Positions 52,982-62,059 are shown, counted from the stretch's first letter. The stretch: DNA of 64,000 nucleotides from Mycobacterium sp. BK086 (GCA_004362315.1 SNWL01000005.1:558001-622000); one strand, 5' to 3'. The notes: generated by a model not told the origin, from the sequence alone. Translations and numbers: made by a program.

Positions 52982-54093
52982 TAGTCGGACTCGGCGGCCA
53001 GGATCTCGGCCAGGTAGGCGTCCGGTCCGGGTTCGGCCAACCGCTGCCGGGCGAATCGCCGGGCCCTCTCCCGGGATTCGGGCGCTTCGGACGTCTCGGC
53101 CCCGACCACGACCGCGGTCGCCGACCAGTCCTGGTCCCAAGCGGCGGCGGCCGTGGTGTCGGCGAATTCGACGGTCGCCCTGCCTGATTCGTCAAGCGCG
53201 CCAGAAGCGGTAAACCCGTTGCAGCGCAGTGTGATCGGGATACCGACCGGTGACCCGGGTCCGATCACCGCGACGTGCAGTGCGGCGGTCACCCCATTGT
53301 CGTCGCCGGCCACCGCCCAGCTGACGGTGTTCTCGGCGGCGTCGAACAGGCCACCGGGAACCCCGGACCACGCCAGCGAGGTGACGCCTCGGGCGATCAA
53401 TCCGTCGGGTGTCGGTCCGGCGTCGGAGCCGGCGGCCAGGGCGTAGTCGTCGCGGTGCGCTGACGCTGTCGCCGGTGCCGCCATGTTCTCGACGGCATCG
53501 GACAGCTCGGCCCAGCCCGGTCCGTCGACGCCGACATCCTCGGCCAGCCGCACACACCGGGTCACGAGTTCCACCACGCGGGGGTCGCCGACCAGCAGGT
53601 GCAACGTGAGCGCGGTCGCGTGCGGGGCCAGCAGCGCATGGATATCGGCGTCGAGGCTGTCCTCCCCCACGAAATCGTCGGATTGCGCCGTCGCCAGCGC
53701 GATCTCGGCATCCAGCAGTGCCGGGTCCAGGCCCGCGATGCCGTCGCGGATGCTGGCCGGCCACCACCGGCGCAGCCAGTGCCCGATGGCCAGTCGCCGC
53801 AGGCTGTCAAGTGCGCCGGAGGTGACCTCGACGTCGGAAAGATCCACTGTGGCAGCCGGTTCGGTGGGCTGCACCGCGGCAGTCGCCACCGCGCGGTGGC
53901 CCGATTCGCCCAGTACCCGCCAGAGCCAGTCGGCCCGGTCGGCATCGGTCAGGGTGATCTGCGCGGCCTGCTCCTGTGACTCGTCGACTGTCCAGGCCAG
54001 CACCGCGCCGTCGACCTCCACCACCGCCACCAAAGGGACTTCGGCGACGGTGGGACCGATGCGCCACAGTCCGGAATCCGCAACCAATCTCAT
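52978..54093 (-). CDS. Hypothetical protein in the CHAT cluster (371 aa)
   Basis: The protein is acidic and predicted to be alpha/beta with an N-terminal strand-rich region (residues 1-40) and helical middle (about 85-180). I recognise no family or catalytic motif. The ATG at 54093 overlaps the stop of the upstream unknown gene (ATGA), so the two are made together. Its end overlaps the ureohydrolase stop by 4 bases. The long open frame upstream of 54093 is a shadow. Confidence 0.75.
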   Translation of the reverse strand: MRLVADSGLWRIGPTVAEVPLVAVVEVDGAVLAWTVDESQEQAAQITLTDADRADWLWRVLGESGHRAVATAAVQPTEPAATVDLSDVEVTSGALDSLRRLAIGHWLRRWWPASIRDGIAGLDPALLDAEIALATAQSDDFVGEDSLDADIHALLAPHATALTLHLLVGDPRVVELVTRCVRLAEDVGVDGPGWAELSDAVENMAAPATASAHRDDYALAAGSDAGPTPDGLIARGVTSLAWSGVPGGLFDAAENTVSWAVAGDDNGVTAALHVAVIGPGSPVGIPITLRCNGFTASGALDESGRATVEFADTTAAAAWDQDWSATAVVVGAETSEAPESRERARRFARQRLAEPGPDAYLAEILAAESDY

Positions 54094-55409
54094 TGCATCA
54101 CCTGGACTTCCAGCATGGCCTTGATCCGCTGGCGGTGGTCGAGGCTCACCGAACGGGCGACCCCCTCCAGCAGCGCGCGCAGATCGTCGACGTCGTCGCA
54201 CGATTCCTGCCAGACATCGCGGCCGTGCAGCCGTGCCCACAACCGGCTCAGGTACGGCCGGGCGAAGTTGGCCAGATCGTCGACCACCTGGCGCTGACGC
54301 GGATGGAGCGGCTCGAGTGCGCCCAGGGCGCGCCGCGCGTGCAGCACGTAGGCCTCCTTGCGCAGCCTGGCCTGGATCGTCGCGGCCAGCTGATAGCGGC
54401 TCACCGCGCGCTCGTCGAGCGGGGCCAGCTGGCCGGCGATCTCGATACCGGCCACCAGCGCGGCCTGTTTGTCCTCGCCGAGGAAACCCCAAGGGGCACA
54501 GGCGCGGTCGACTTCCTCGGCACACAGCAGTGGTACGTCGGGAAGCTCGTCGCGGTCCAGCGCACGCCGCAGTGTCGCGCGCACACGGTCCACCACGCTG
54601 CGGTCCAGCGGCCGGTCACGCTCCGACCCGCCGGACAACGGCGGCACGCTCAGCGGCAATGCGGAGGTCAGCCCCAGTTCGAGGATCGACCACGGCAGCG
54701 CCGACGGGTGGGTACGGGCCTGGGCGCCCAGATTGTGCGGTGTCGCGTCGGCGATCAGTGCCGACCAGACCCGTTGGCGGGCAACGGTGGCGCGATGCCC
54801 CTCGGCCGGGCCGAGCACCGTGGACAGGCCGGCCAGGAACGGGCCGTTCATGCTGTCGTCGGCGCGCACATCGGCCCAGCTGCGGTGCAATTGGGCCGAA
54901 AGCCGGGTGAGCACCGCGGGTGAGGCCACGAGCTCGTTGAGCACCTCGACGCCGGTGCGGTCACGGTCGTCGTGCACGGCGCGCAGCGCCGCCTCTGCCA
55001 CCTGCTGGCCATCGGCGCCGGGTGCGCCGTTTGTCACCGCAAGCTCGAAACAGACTGGGAAATAGAGGTCTTGGGCGTTACCGGCGGTGATGCGCTGCCG
55101 CCGTCGCTGCGCTTTCATCAAGTCGAACCACGCGGCCGTCGATCGCAACCGGTCGCCGTGACCGGCGATCAGGTCGGCCATCTGGGCGGCCACCTCGGAA
55201 TCGACGAACGGAGCCGAGTACGCGGGGTTGGCGCGCAGTCGTAAGACGAGCGGGTCGAGGATGCGTTTCACCGTCCGGCGTAGCGGCCCGCCGTCGTCAC
55301 CGCTGAGAACCTCCACGCCGGGCCCGAGGGCCCGCCACGCGCGGTCGATCACCGCACGCCGCGGCAGCGACGTGCCGACGGCGGTGACCGTGTCCGGGCC
55401 GGCGCTCAT
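54090..55409 (-). CDS. Hypothetical protein in the CHAT cluster (439 aa)
   Basis: This largely helical protein shows no motif I can place. Features that may help a search are FPVCFELAVTNGAPGADGQQV, DDSMNGPFLAGLSTVLGP and the C-terminal basic HPRQRQVVDDLANFARPYLSRL segment. The ATG at 55409 is chosen as the start; the frame runs far upstream over the opposite-strand gene at 55476-56135 and that part is a shadow. It is coupled to the 371-residue gene. Confidence 0.72.
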   Translation of the reverse strand: MSAGPDTVTAVGTSLPRRAVIDRAWRALGPGVEVLSGDDGGPLRRTVKRILDPLVLRLRANPAYSAPFVDSEVAAQMADLIAGHGDRLRSTAAWFDLMKAQRRRQRITAGNAQDLYFPVCFELAVTNGAPGADGQQVAEAALRAVHDDRDRTGVEVLNELVASPAVLTRLSAQLHRSWADVRADDSMNGPFLAGLSTVLGPAEGHRATVARQRVWSALIADATPHNLGAQARTHPSALPWSILELGLTSALPLSVPPLSGGSERDRPLDRSVVDRVRATLRRALDRDELPDVPLLCAEEVDRACAPWGFLGEDKQAALVAGIEIAGQLAPLDERAVSRYQLAATIQARLRKEAYVLHARRALGALEPLHPRQRQVVDDLANFARPYLSRLWARLHGRDVWQESCDDVDDLRALLEGVARSVSLDHRQRIKAMLEVQVMQ

Positions 55410-55475
55410 CCGGACAGAATAAGGCCAGCACGAAGTTGGGTTCGGTAGCCGGTGACGGTAGGCACGCTGCTCACC

Positions 55476-56135
55476 ATGTCTGATGCACTGCTGGGCGCCA
55501 TCGCCGTCGTCTCCGCCATCGCTCTCGCCTCGATCATCGTCGCCGCCGGTCTCGGCGGTCAGCCACCCCGTCCGCAACGTCCTCGCCGCACACGCTGCCC
55601 ACGCTCGATCGGCGTCGGCATGGTGCAGATGGTGGAGGGCGCCGACGATCCTGTCATCGTCATCGAGGTGGAAAGTGTTGCCGGTCAGCGCTTCACCGGC
55701 CGGCTGTGCCACGGCCAGGACGACCCGGTGGTGTCGGCCCTGCGTCCCGGGGTGATCGTGCTGGTGTCGTTCGACCCGGCCAGCCGCAAGCAGCTCTCGC
55801 TGGCCGACGATGCCATCGCCGTGCGGGCCGCCGCCGACCACAGCTTGCTGCGGCAAGGCGTGCTCACCGACGACCAGCTGGAGCTGATCCGGTTCGGCAC
55901 CCGCTCGTGCGGGGTGGTGACCGGAATGCGGCCCACCGGCCGCGAGCGTGCCGACTACCGCGAGGTCGAGCTGAACCTGATGGTCACCCGCCCCGGGGGC
56001 GGGCAGTTCCCGGCCCGCGAAACCACCCTGGTGCCCGAGTCCGTGCTGGCCAAGGTCACCCCGGGCAGCATCATCGACACCTATTACCTGCCGGAGGACG
56101 AGTCCGCGATCACGGTGTGCCTGCCCCCGGCCTGA
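55476..56135 (+). CDS. Membrane-anchored hypothetical protein inside the CHAT cluster
   Basis: The 219-residue protein starts with one strong membrane span (about residues 5-24) followed by a basic linker and two strand-rich repeats (VQMVEGADDPVIVIEVESV..., and GVVTGMRPTGRERADYREVELNLMVTRP...), which suggests a beta-barrel or OB-like domain. The start is ATG 55476; GTG 55452 is an alternative. It runs opposite to its neighbours and ends 5 bases before the CHAT gene end. Confidence 0.7.
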   Translation: MSDALLGAIAVVSAIALASIIVAAGLGGQPPRPQRPRRTRCPRSIGVGMVQMVEGADDPVIVIEVESVAGQRFTGRLCHGQDDPVVSALRPGVIVLVSFDPASRKQLSLADDAIAVRAAADHSLLRQGVLTDDQLELIRFGTRSCGVVTGMRPTGRERADYREVELNLMVTRPGGGQFPARETTLVPESVLAKVTPGSIIDTYYLPEDESAITVCLPPA

Positions 56136-56140
56136 CCCGG

Positions 56141-57481
56141 TCATCGCGCACCCCCGACCGCAAAGGTGACCACCGCGGCCCAGTACAACGGGCAGGCGGT
56201 GGTATCGCCGTCGCGCCACCGGCGCATCTGCTCGCGCTGCCAGCGGTTCAGGCTCAACACCGCGTCGTCGGCCTCGTGCGCGTCATCGACCGCCATCACG
56301 ACCTCAGCCATCGGATCCTCGGTGCGGGCGGTGAACCGGCGGTATCCCGCGGTCGTGGGCAGTGACCACAGCGTGGCCGTCACCAGCTCGCTGCCGCACA
56401 GCACCATCGCGGCGACCAGTCCGGTGGCCTCGTCGAACTGATAGTCGCCGCCGGAGCCGCACGCCAGCAGCGCCACCCGGGGCGGCACCGGCAGCTGAGC
56501 GGCCATCAGATCCGCGGCCAGCAGCGGACGGTGATCCCCCACCGGTTCGGCGGCGCCGTCGGCCGCGGACGTGCACGCCAGATGCAGTGCGGCGCGGTCG
56601 GCGTAGCCGTGCGTTTGGTCGGCGGCACTGGCGTGGCCGACATAGAGCAGCCGGCTCGGGGCGCGGTCCAGCAGCGTGGCCAGCCAGCCCCGGTCGGCGT
56701 CGCTGCGGCGGAACAGCTCCACGGCGGCACCGACCTCGGGCAGCACCGGGCGGTGGGCGCGCAGCACGTCGAAGTGGCGCGACAGCGTGCTCTCCCCCGA
56801 GGGCCTGCCCAGGACCGAGCCCAGGGGTGAATCCGGTCGCTGGCCAGGAACACGGGGGTCCATCACGAGAAGTGCTGGAGCGCTTTTCCTTTCACGCCAG
56901 TGCGCGGGGGTGCGCGGGGCGTGCACGATGTTCGGCGGCACTGCCATCACGACGTCGACCATTTCCATCAAGCGGAAACCCTCGGTCGCACTCTTGATAT
57001 CGGCGAGCTGCCAGGGGATGCGTGCGGCGTTGGTGCCCTTGAAGGTGACGGCTTCCTTGCGGGCCGCGACCAGTTCCTCGGGGCTCGGGCCGGTCACGGG
57101 AACTGCCAACGCGCCCCACGGGATGCGGGCCAGTCGTGCGCTCGGCGAGATGAACAGCACCGGGCGCGGGTCGGCGACGCACTCCGAGATCAGCTGCCAG
57201 GCCGCCGCCGATATCAGCAGCACACCGAGGATGTAGGCGAGGGTCAATTCGCCCTCCACGGTGGCGAACGGCCCCCGGGTCAGGGCCCGGTCGAGCGCTT
57301 CGCTCAGGCTTTCGTGCCCGTCGGGGTCGGGCAACGCCCCGCGAAGCTCTTCGAGCGCGGCCAGCACGATCGGTTCGTGCACCACCCACGTCACGGTGCG
57401 GTCGGGTGCTCCGACGACACGCAGGCTGGCGTACGTCGCCACCCCGACGTCGGCGAAGCGCAAGACGAGCGTGGTACTCAT
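56141..57481 (-). CDS. CHAT domain protease-like protein
   Basis: The 446-residue protein has a C-terminal CHAT (caspase-related) domain. Residues 106-130 (RPVLFISPSARLARIPWGAL) are the typical CHAT entry strand, His283 is in LLYVGHAS and Cys341 in VALLACGSGG, giving the His-Cys dyad. The middle has ATLWSLPTTAGY, also typical. It is therefore likely an active cysteine protease, but its target and trigger are unknown. The ATG overlaps the stop of the helical-repeat gene (ATGA). Confidence 0.88.
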   Translation of the reverse strand: MSTTLVLRFADVGVATYASLRVVGAPDRTVTWVVHEPIVLAALEELRGALPDPDGHESLSEALDRALTRGPFATVEGELTLAYILGVLLISAAAWQLISECVADPRPVLFISPSARLARIPWGALAVPVTGPSPEELVAARKEAVTFKGTNAARIPWQLADIKSATEGFRLMEMVDVVMAVPPNIVHAPRTPAHWRERKSAPALLVMDPRVPGQRPDSPLGSVLGRPSGESTLSRHFDVLRAHRPVLPEVGAAVELFRRSDADRGWLATLLDRAPSRLLYVGHASAADQTHGYADRAALHLACTSAADGAAEPVGDHRPLLAADLMAAQLPVPPRVALLACGSGGDYQFDEATGLVAAMVLCGSELVTATLWSLPTTAGYRRFTARTEDPMAEVVMAVDDAHEADDAVLSLNRWQREQMRRWRDGDTTACPLYWAAVVTFAVGGAR

Positions 57482-59160
57482 GGCCAGGTCGACCAGACGG
57501 GGCGGCCGGAGGTGACGGCCTGGCCGTAGCGGTTCTGGGCCAGCAGCCGGTAGCGGGCCAGGATGGGGCTGCCGCCGGGCTCCATCTGCAGCGGTGGAAG
57601 GGCACCCAGCGTCGTCTGCGTCAGCGCGTCGACCACGAAGCCGCCAGCGGCCAGGGCCTCCTCGTCCCAGGTCTCGACGGGCACCGTCGCGGTCGCGGGC
57701 GCATCCCAACCGCCGGCTTCACCACGTGATTCGTTGGCGAAAGTTCCTCGGGCGCAGTGGTATTCGATCAGCTCGCTGAGAAGGGTGTCGTTCTCCCATT
57801 CCCAGGCCACCGAGAAGGCGCCGGCCAGCATCCGGGCCGAGACCTGGGAGGCCCATCGCCAGCGGGCGTCGGCATCGGTCATGGCGTAGCGCACGGAGTC
57901 GACGGCCAGCGCGGCCGGAATCTTGAGGTCGGCCGCCTTCTCGAGTTTGGCCAGGGCGCTGCGGTGGCGTTCGCTTCCGGTGTCGAAGCGGGTGACCCCG
58001 AGCGAAGCCACCTGGCGCTCCTGAAGCTGCTGCCAGTCGTCGCTCGACGGATCGCCGATTCCATCGAAGTTCAGGTCGGCCAGGGCGTCGGCGCGCCAGA
58101 TCGAGCCGAGGTGGTCGTCGAGTCGCGCGTATTGCAGCCAGCTCGACCGCGACCAGCTGTCCAGGAATTCGCGGGCCTCGGCGACCTGCTTCACCGCCTC
58201 GTCGAACCGGCCGCGGAACACCGAGATCCAGCTGCGCTGCATCAGGATCCGATGGATGTACAGCGGGCGGCCCAGCTCCCGCCATTGCGTTTCGGCGTGC
58301 CCCCAGGATTCGTCGGCCTCCTTGAGCCAGCCGATTCCCAACCGGGTGAGCCCGAAGTACAACCAGCACCGGGCGACGTCGTGAGCGCGGGAATGCTCGG
58401 CGATCACCGGGTAGGCGGCCCCGACCAGCCGCTCGGTGGATTCGTGGTCGCCCCGTAGCCAGGTGGCCGCCGCGGTCTCGAGTTCGGCTCGCGCCCAATA
58501 CAGTTGCCACTCCCGGCGCTGCGCCCGCGCGCTCGCCCGGTGCAGCCACTGGTCCCCTTCGGCCAGCCGGCCGGTCTCCACACAGAACCGGCCGTAGGCG
58601 ATACCGGTGGCGACGAGAAGCTGGTCGGTCTCGTCGGTGCCCTCGGGCAAACCCTCGACGACCGGAATGATGTTCTGCCACAGAGCCGCAGCAGGCACGT
58701 GCAGATCGTCATCGCACAGCGCCGTCGCGCACAGCACGCCGGCCAGGGTCACCAGGTGGCGTTGTTCGGGCTCGAGGTCGGCGAACCGGCGGGGGGCCTC
58801 GTCCTCGTCCAGCTCGGCGAGTTCCCGTGCGGCCTCTTCGTGCTCGCCTGCGGCCGCGGCCAGGCCGGTGCGCAGGAAGCGGGCCCGCATGGTGTAGCGG
58901 GCGATCATGTGGTCGGCCTCGGTGCCGGTCTCGTAGTGGGCCAGGCAATCCGTCATCCGCTGAAGGCATTGGCGGGTGCCGTCGTATGCCGTTCTGGTGA
59001 GGTAGATTTCGCCGAGCTGGGCGAAGACCTCGAGTGCCAGATCGTCGCGGTCCTCGCGCTCGATCTCCGGCATCAGCGACAGCAGGAGGTCCTTGGCCGC
59101 CTCCTCTTTGGCGGCGAGCGCGAGCTCGCGGGCCCGCTGCAGATCGCCGGTGATGGACAC
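57478..59160 (-). CDS. TPR-like helical repeat protein paired with the CHAT protease
   Basis: The 560-residue protein is mostly amphipathic helix pairs of TPR-like spacing (for example LALEVFAQLGEIYLTRTAYDG, LVATGIAYGRFCVETGRLAEG, and ISVFRGRFDEAVKQVAEARE), giving a helical scaffold; the C-terminal 100 residues look more globular. CHAT proteases often carry or sit next to such repeats that sense a trigger. The GTG at 59160 lacks a ribosome site, and a TATGAT -10 lies 7 bases upstream, so the message is probably leaderless. It is translationally coupled to the CHAT gene. Confidence 0.8.
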   Translation of the reverse strand: MSITGDLQRARELALAAKEEAAKDLLLSLMPEIEREDRDDLALEVFAQLGEIYLTRTAYDGTRQCLQRMTDCLAHYETGTEADHMIARYTMRARFLRTGLAAAAGEHEEAARELAELDEDEAPRRFADLEPEQRHLVTLAGVLCATALCDDDLHVPAAALWQNIIPVVEGLPEGTDETDQLLVATGIAYGRFCVETGRLAEGDQWLHRASARAQRREWQLYWARAELETAAATWLRGDHESTERLVGAAYPVIAEHSRAHDVARCWLYFGLTRLGIGWLKEADESWGHAETQWRELGRPLYIHRILMQRSWISVFRGRFDEAVKQVAEAREFLDSWSRSSWLQYARLDDHLGSIWRADALADLNFDGIGDPSSDDWQQLQERQVASLGVTRFDTGSERHRSALAKLEKAADLKIPAALAVDSVRYAMTDADARWRWASQVSARMLAGAFSVAWEWENDTLLSELIEYHCARGTFANESRGEAGGWDAPATATVPVETWDEEALAAGGFVVDALTQTTLGALPPLQMEPGGSPILARYRLLAQNRYGQAVTSGRPVWSTWP

Positions 59161-59180
59161 GGCTGCATCATAAATCGCGC
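59161..59180 (-). promoter_or_regulatory. Leaderless promoter of the CHAT operon
   Basis: On the minus strand the sequence TTTATGATGCAGCC precedes the GTG. The -10 hexamer TATGAT lies 6 bases before the start codon, which places transcription at about the first base of the GTG. No -35 hexamer is clear, as is usual in mycobacteria. Confidence 0.45.
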
Positions 59181-59254
59181 GGACCGCGTGGAGATGGCGA
59201 GACGGCGGACGTGCCTGGCACGTCCGCCGCCCCTTGCCCGGGGTGCCGATCACG

Positions 59255-59752
59255 TCACTTGCAGGTGACGGTGATTTCGAACTTCTTGCTGATCATGCCG
59301 GCCATCGGGTTCTTCATGTCGGCGCCGGCCGCCTCGCCGGTGATCGTGTAGGTGTCGCCGTCCACCTTCACCTCGGCGGAACCGGTGCCCATGCCGCCGG
59401 CCTGGCTCACCGCGAGTGCGTTGCCATCGACGACCATGCCCAGGGACTGGACCTTCGGCGGCTGTCCGTCGCTCATGACCACACCGAGCCCCTGCTGACC
59501 ACCGACCGCGCCGCTGGCGATGTTGATCGTGCCGCCCTGCTTCACGCACGTCACGGAGTTCAGGTCGAGACCCTGAAGGTCGCTGCCGTCGACCTTGACC
59601 GACGTCTTGCCGCCGGAGGCGACAGTGGCACTGGAGGGCGCGGAACCCGTCGCCGAGCTGGTGCCCTTGCTGCTGCTGTTGTTGTCCGAGCAGCCGACCA
59701 GCATCAAGCTGCAGCCAACCACGCCGACACCGACCGCGAGAATTCGCTTCAC
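59255..59752 (-). CDS. lpqH: LpqH-family 19 kDa lipoprotein antigen
   Basis: The 165-residue protein has a lipoprotein signal with lipobox LVGC, a Ser/Thr-rich linker and the LpqH beta-fold (VKQGGTINIASGAV, MSDGQPPKVQSLGMVVDG, DTYTITGEAAGADMKNPM, KKFEITVTCK). Two Cys in the mature part match the M. tuberculosis 19 kDa antigen. It is a TLR2-type surface lipoprotein. GTG 59752 is set by the signal peptide and an AGGG site. Confidence 0.93.
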   Translation of the reverse strand: MKRILAVGVGVVGCSLMLVGCSDNNSSSKGTSSATGSAPSSATVASGGKTSVKVDGSDLQGLDLNSVTCVKQGGTINIASGAVGGQQGLGVVMSDGQPPKVQSLGMVVDGNALAVSQAGGMGTGSAEVKVDGDTYTITGEAAGADMKNPMAGMISKKFEITVTCK

Positions 59753-59885
59753 CTGTGTTCCCTTCGTTCGCGGCGCCTCGGTGGCGCCGTCACGAGGTAA
59801 GTACAGGCGGTGGCCGTGGCTACCGATCCCAAACTTTCCGCGCCGATCTCGATGACCTGTCGGTAGTGCGCGCGAGTATCCAGGC

Positions 59886-60743
59886 ATGAATGACGTGTTC
59901 ATTGGCAGCGAAGCGATCGCTTCGGGTCGGCTCACCGAGCACGAGTTGCGTCGGTGGTATCGGCCGATCTATCGCGACGTTTACCTGGCGACCTCGGTCG
60001 AGCCATCGCTGCGCGATCGGACGCGCGCGGCGTGGCTGTGGTCGAAACGGAGTGGGGTGATCGCCGGGCTGGCGGCCGCGGCGTTGCATGGCTCCCCGTG
60101 GGTCGACGCGGATGCACCGATCGAACTCATCGGTCGAAGCGCCCGGCGCCACGAAGGGTTGATTGTCAGAAACGAGACGCTCGCCGATGACGAGATCACC
60201 AAGGTTGCCGGCCTGCCCGTGACAACGCCTGTGCGTACCGCGTTCGACCTCGGCCGGCACCTCGATGCGGCGGCGGCGATCGCTCGCCTCGACGCGTTGA
60301 AGTGGGCCACTTTCTTCTCTATCGACGACGTGACGAAGTTGGCGCGGCTACGTCCCGGTGCCCGTGGAGTGCGGCAGCTCATGGCGGTTCTTCCGCTCGT
60401 CGACGGTGGAGCGGCGTCACCGAAGGAAACGTGGCTCCGAATGCTGTTGGTAGAAGCTGGTTTTCCACGGCCGACGACCCAAATTCCAGTGATGGACGGG
60501 TGGCGGATGCTGGCCGTCCTGGATATGGGGTGGGAGGACATCAAAGTGGCGGTCGAGTATGACGGCGGCCATCACCAGTCAAGGCGAGCTCAATACGTCA
60601 AGGATCGACGAAGAATTCGCAGGCTCGAGGAATTGGGTTGGATCGTCATCCGGGTGATCGCGGAAGACCACCCCGAGGATGTTGTCAGGCAGGTGCGCGA
60701 CGCGATTCTGCTTCGCAGTTCACCGAGATCGACGGTGGCGTGA
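59886..60743 (+). CDS. AbiEi-like antitoxin / DUF559 endonuclease-like protein
   Basis: The 285-residue protein has an N-terminal AbiEi-like segment (SGVIAGLAAAALHGSPW, then LPVTTPVRTAFDLGR) and a C-terminal PD-(D/E)xK Vsr/DUF559-like fold: KETWLRMLLVEAGFPRPTTQIPV, IKVAVEYDGGHH and ELGWIVIRVIAED. The AbiEi-type antitoxin is normally paired with an AbiEii toxin; none lies here. Such single genes are common in mycobacteria. Confidence 0.8.
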   Translation: MNDVFIGSEAIASGRLTEHELRRWYRPIYRDVYLATSVEPSLRDRTRAAWLWSKRSGVIAGLAAAALHGSPWVDADAPIELIGRSARRHEGLIVRNETLADDEITKVAGLPVTTPVRTAFDLGRHLDAAAAIARLDALKWATFFSIDDVTKLARLRPGARGVRQLMAVLPLVDGGAASPKETWLRMLLVEAGFPRPTTQIPVMDGWRMLAVLDMGWEDIKVAVEYDGGHHQSRRAQYVKDRRRIRRLEELGWIVIRVIAEDHPEDVVRQVRDAILLRSSPRSTVA

Positions 60744-60790
60744 GGGTTACTCGTACTTTCCCACGCCAGCGTCGATCTCGACGCAATGAC

Positions 60791-62059
60791 TCAGGCCTTG
60801 GCGTTGGCGAATTGCTTGGCGTCGTAGAGCCGTGCCCACTCCGCACGCGGGCGGATCGACACGTCGACGTCGGCGCCCTTGGCACGCAGGCCCTTGACGG
60901 TGGCGTCTTCCCTGGCGGTGCGGGCGAACGGATCCCAGCTGAAGAACCGGCAGGAGTTCTCCCAGGTGATCTTGTTGATATCGGAATCCGATGCGCCCGC
61001 CGCGTTCAGCTCGGCCAGCACCTGCTCGGGTGCGTCCGGCCAGAAGCAGTCCGAATGCGGGTAATCGCACTCCCAGGCGATGATGTCGATGCCGATCTCG
61101 TGGCGCAGCTTCAGCGACGTCTTGTCGGTGACGTAGCAGGCCAGCGAATGCTCGCGGAACACCTCGCTGGGCATCTTGTCGCCGAAGTCGCGGCGCAGCC
61201 ACTTCTGATTGGTGTAGTGCCGGTCGCTGCGATCCAGATAGAACGGAATCCAGCCGATGCCGCCCTCGGAGAAGGCGAATTTGAGATCCGGGTAGTTGCG
61301 CATTGCCGGGCCCCACAACAGGTCCTGTGCGCACATCGCCGAAACCTGGGTGGCCAGGATGATCATGTTGTCGATCGGCGCGTTGGGGGCCATGCTGATC
61401 GCGCCGAAGCCGGTGCCGATGTGCAGGCACATCACCACGTTCTCCTCGGACAGCGTCCGGAACACCGGACCCCAATAGTCCTCGTCGTGGTAACTCGGCA
61501 GGCCTTCGAGGTGCGGCAGCTCGGGCATGGTGACCGCCCGGCAGCCCTTGGCCGCCACCCGGCGGATCTCGGCGCACATCCCCTCGGGGGTCCAGGTCGG
61601 CAGGATCGCGATCGGGATGAACCGGTCCGGGTAGGCGCCGGCCCACTCGTCGATGTGCCAGTCGTTGTAGGCCGACACCATCACCAGGGTGACGTCTTCG
61701 CGGGTCATATTCAGGTGCCGCGCGGAGAAACCGGTGAACGTCGGGAAGCACATCGAGGCCAGGATGCCGTTGCGGTTCATATCGCGGACCCGCTCGTGTA
61801 CGTCGTAGACACCCGGACGCATCTCGGCGAAGCCCGCCGGGTCACGGCCCCATTCCTCGGCGGGCCAGGACACCACCGCGTTGAGCCCGCTCACGCCCTG
61901 CGGACGGCCCTGGTACATCCACTGGTCGACGCCCTTGTCGTCGGTGACGACGATCGGAGCGTCGGGCTTGTACTTGGCCGGGACGTGGTTGAGGAACATA
62001 TCGGGCGGCTCGACCACGTGGTCGTCAATGCTCACCAGGATCAGGTCGTCGACGTTCAT
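60791..62059 (-). CDS. Amidohydrolase family (metal-dependent, amidohydrolase_2) protein
   Basis: The 422-residue enzyme has the TIM-barrel amidohydrolase_2 fold: SIDDHVVEPPDMF at the N-terminus with metal-binding pattern, GCRAVTMPELP, CLHIGTGFG, FAFSEGGIGWIPFYLDR and WECDYPHSDCFWP. Mycobacteria have many such proteins, often for aromatic or steroid ring breakdown or decarboxylation. The substrate is unknown. It is divergent from an AraC-type regulator with 25 bases between starts, the likely controller. Confidence 0.88.
   Translation of the reverse strand: MNVDDLILVSIDDHVVEPPDMFLNHVPAKYKPDAPIVVTDDKGVDQWMYQGRPQGVSGLNAVVSWPAEEWGRDPAGFAEMRPGVYDVHERVRDMNRNGILASMCFPTFTGFSARHLNMTREDVTLVMVSAYNDWHIDEWAGAYPDRFIPIAILPTWTPEGMCAEIRRVAAKGCRAVTMPELPHLEGLPSYHDEDYWGPVFRTLSEENVVMCLHIGTGFGAISMAPNAPIDNMIILATQVSAMCAQDLLWGPAMRNYPDLKFAFSEGGIGWIPFYLDRSDRHYTNQKWLRRDFGDKMPSEVFREHSLACYVTDKTSLKLRHEIGIDIIAWECDYPHSDCFWPDAPEQVLAELNAAGASDSDINKITWENSCRFFSWDPFARTAREDATVKGLRAKGADVDVSIRPRAEWARLYDAKQFANAKA

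Noticed and set aside
55410-56219. N-terminal extension of the 439-residue CHAT-cluster protein
   Set aside because: It overlaps the plus-strand membrane gene and has no domain; ATG 55409 gives a more plausible N-terminus.
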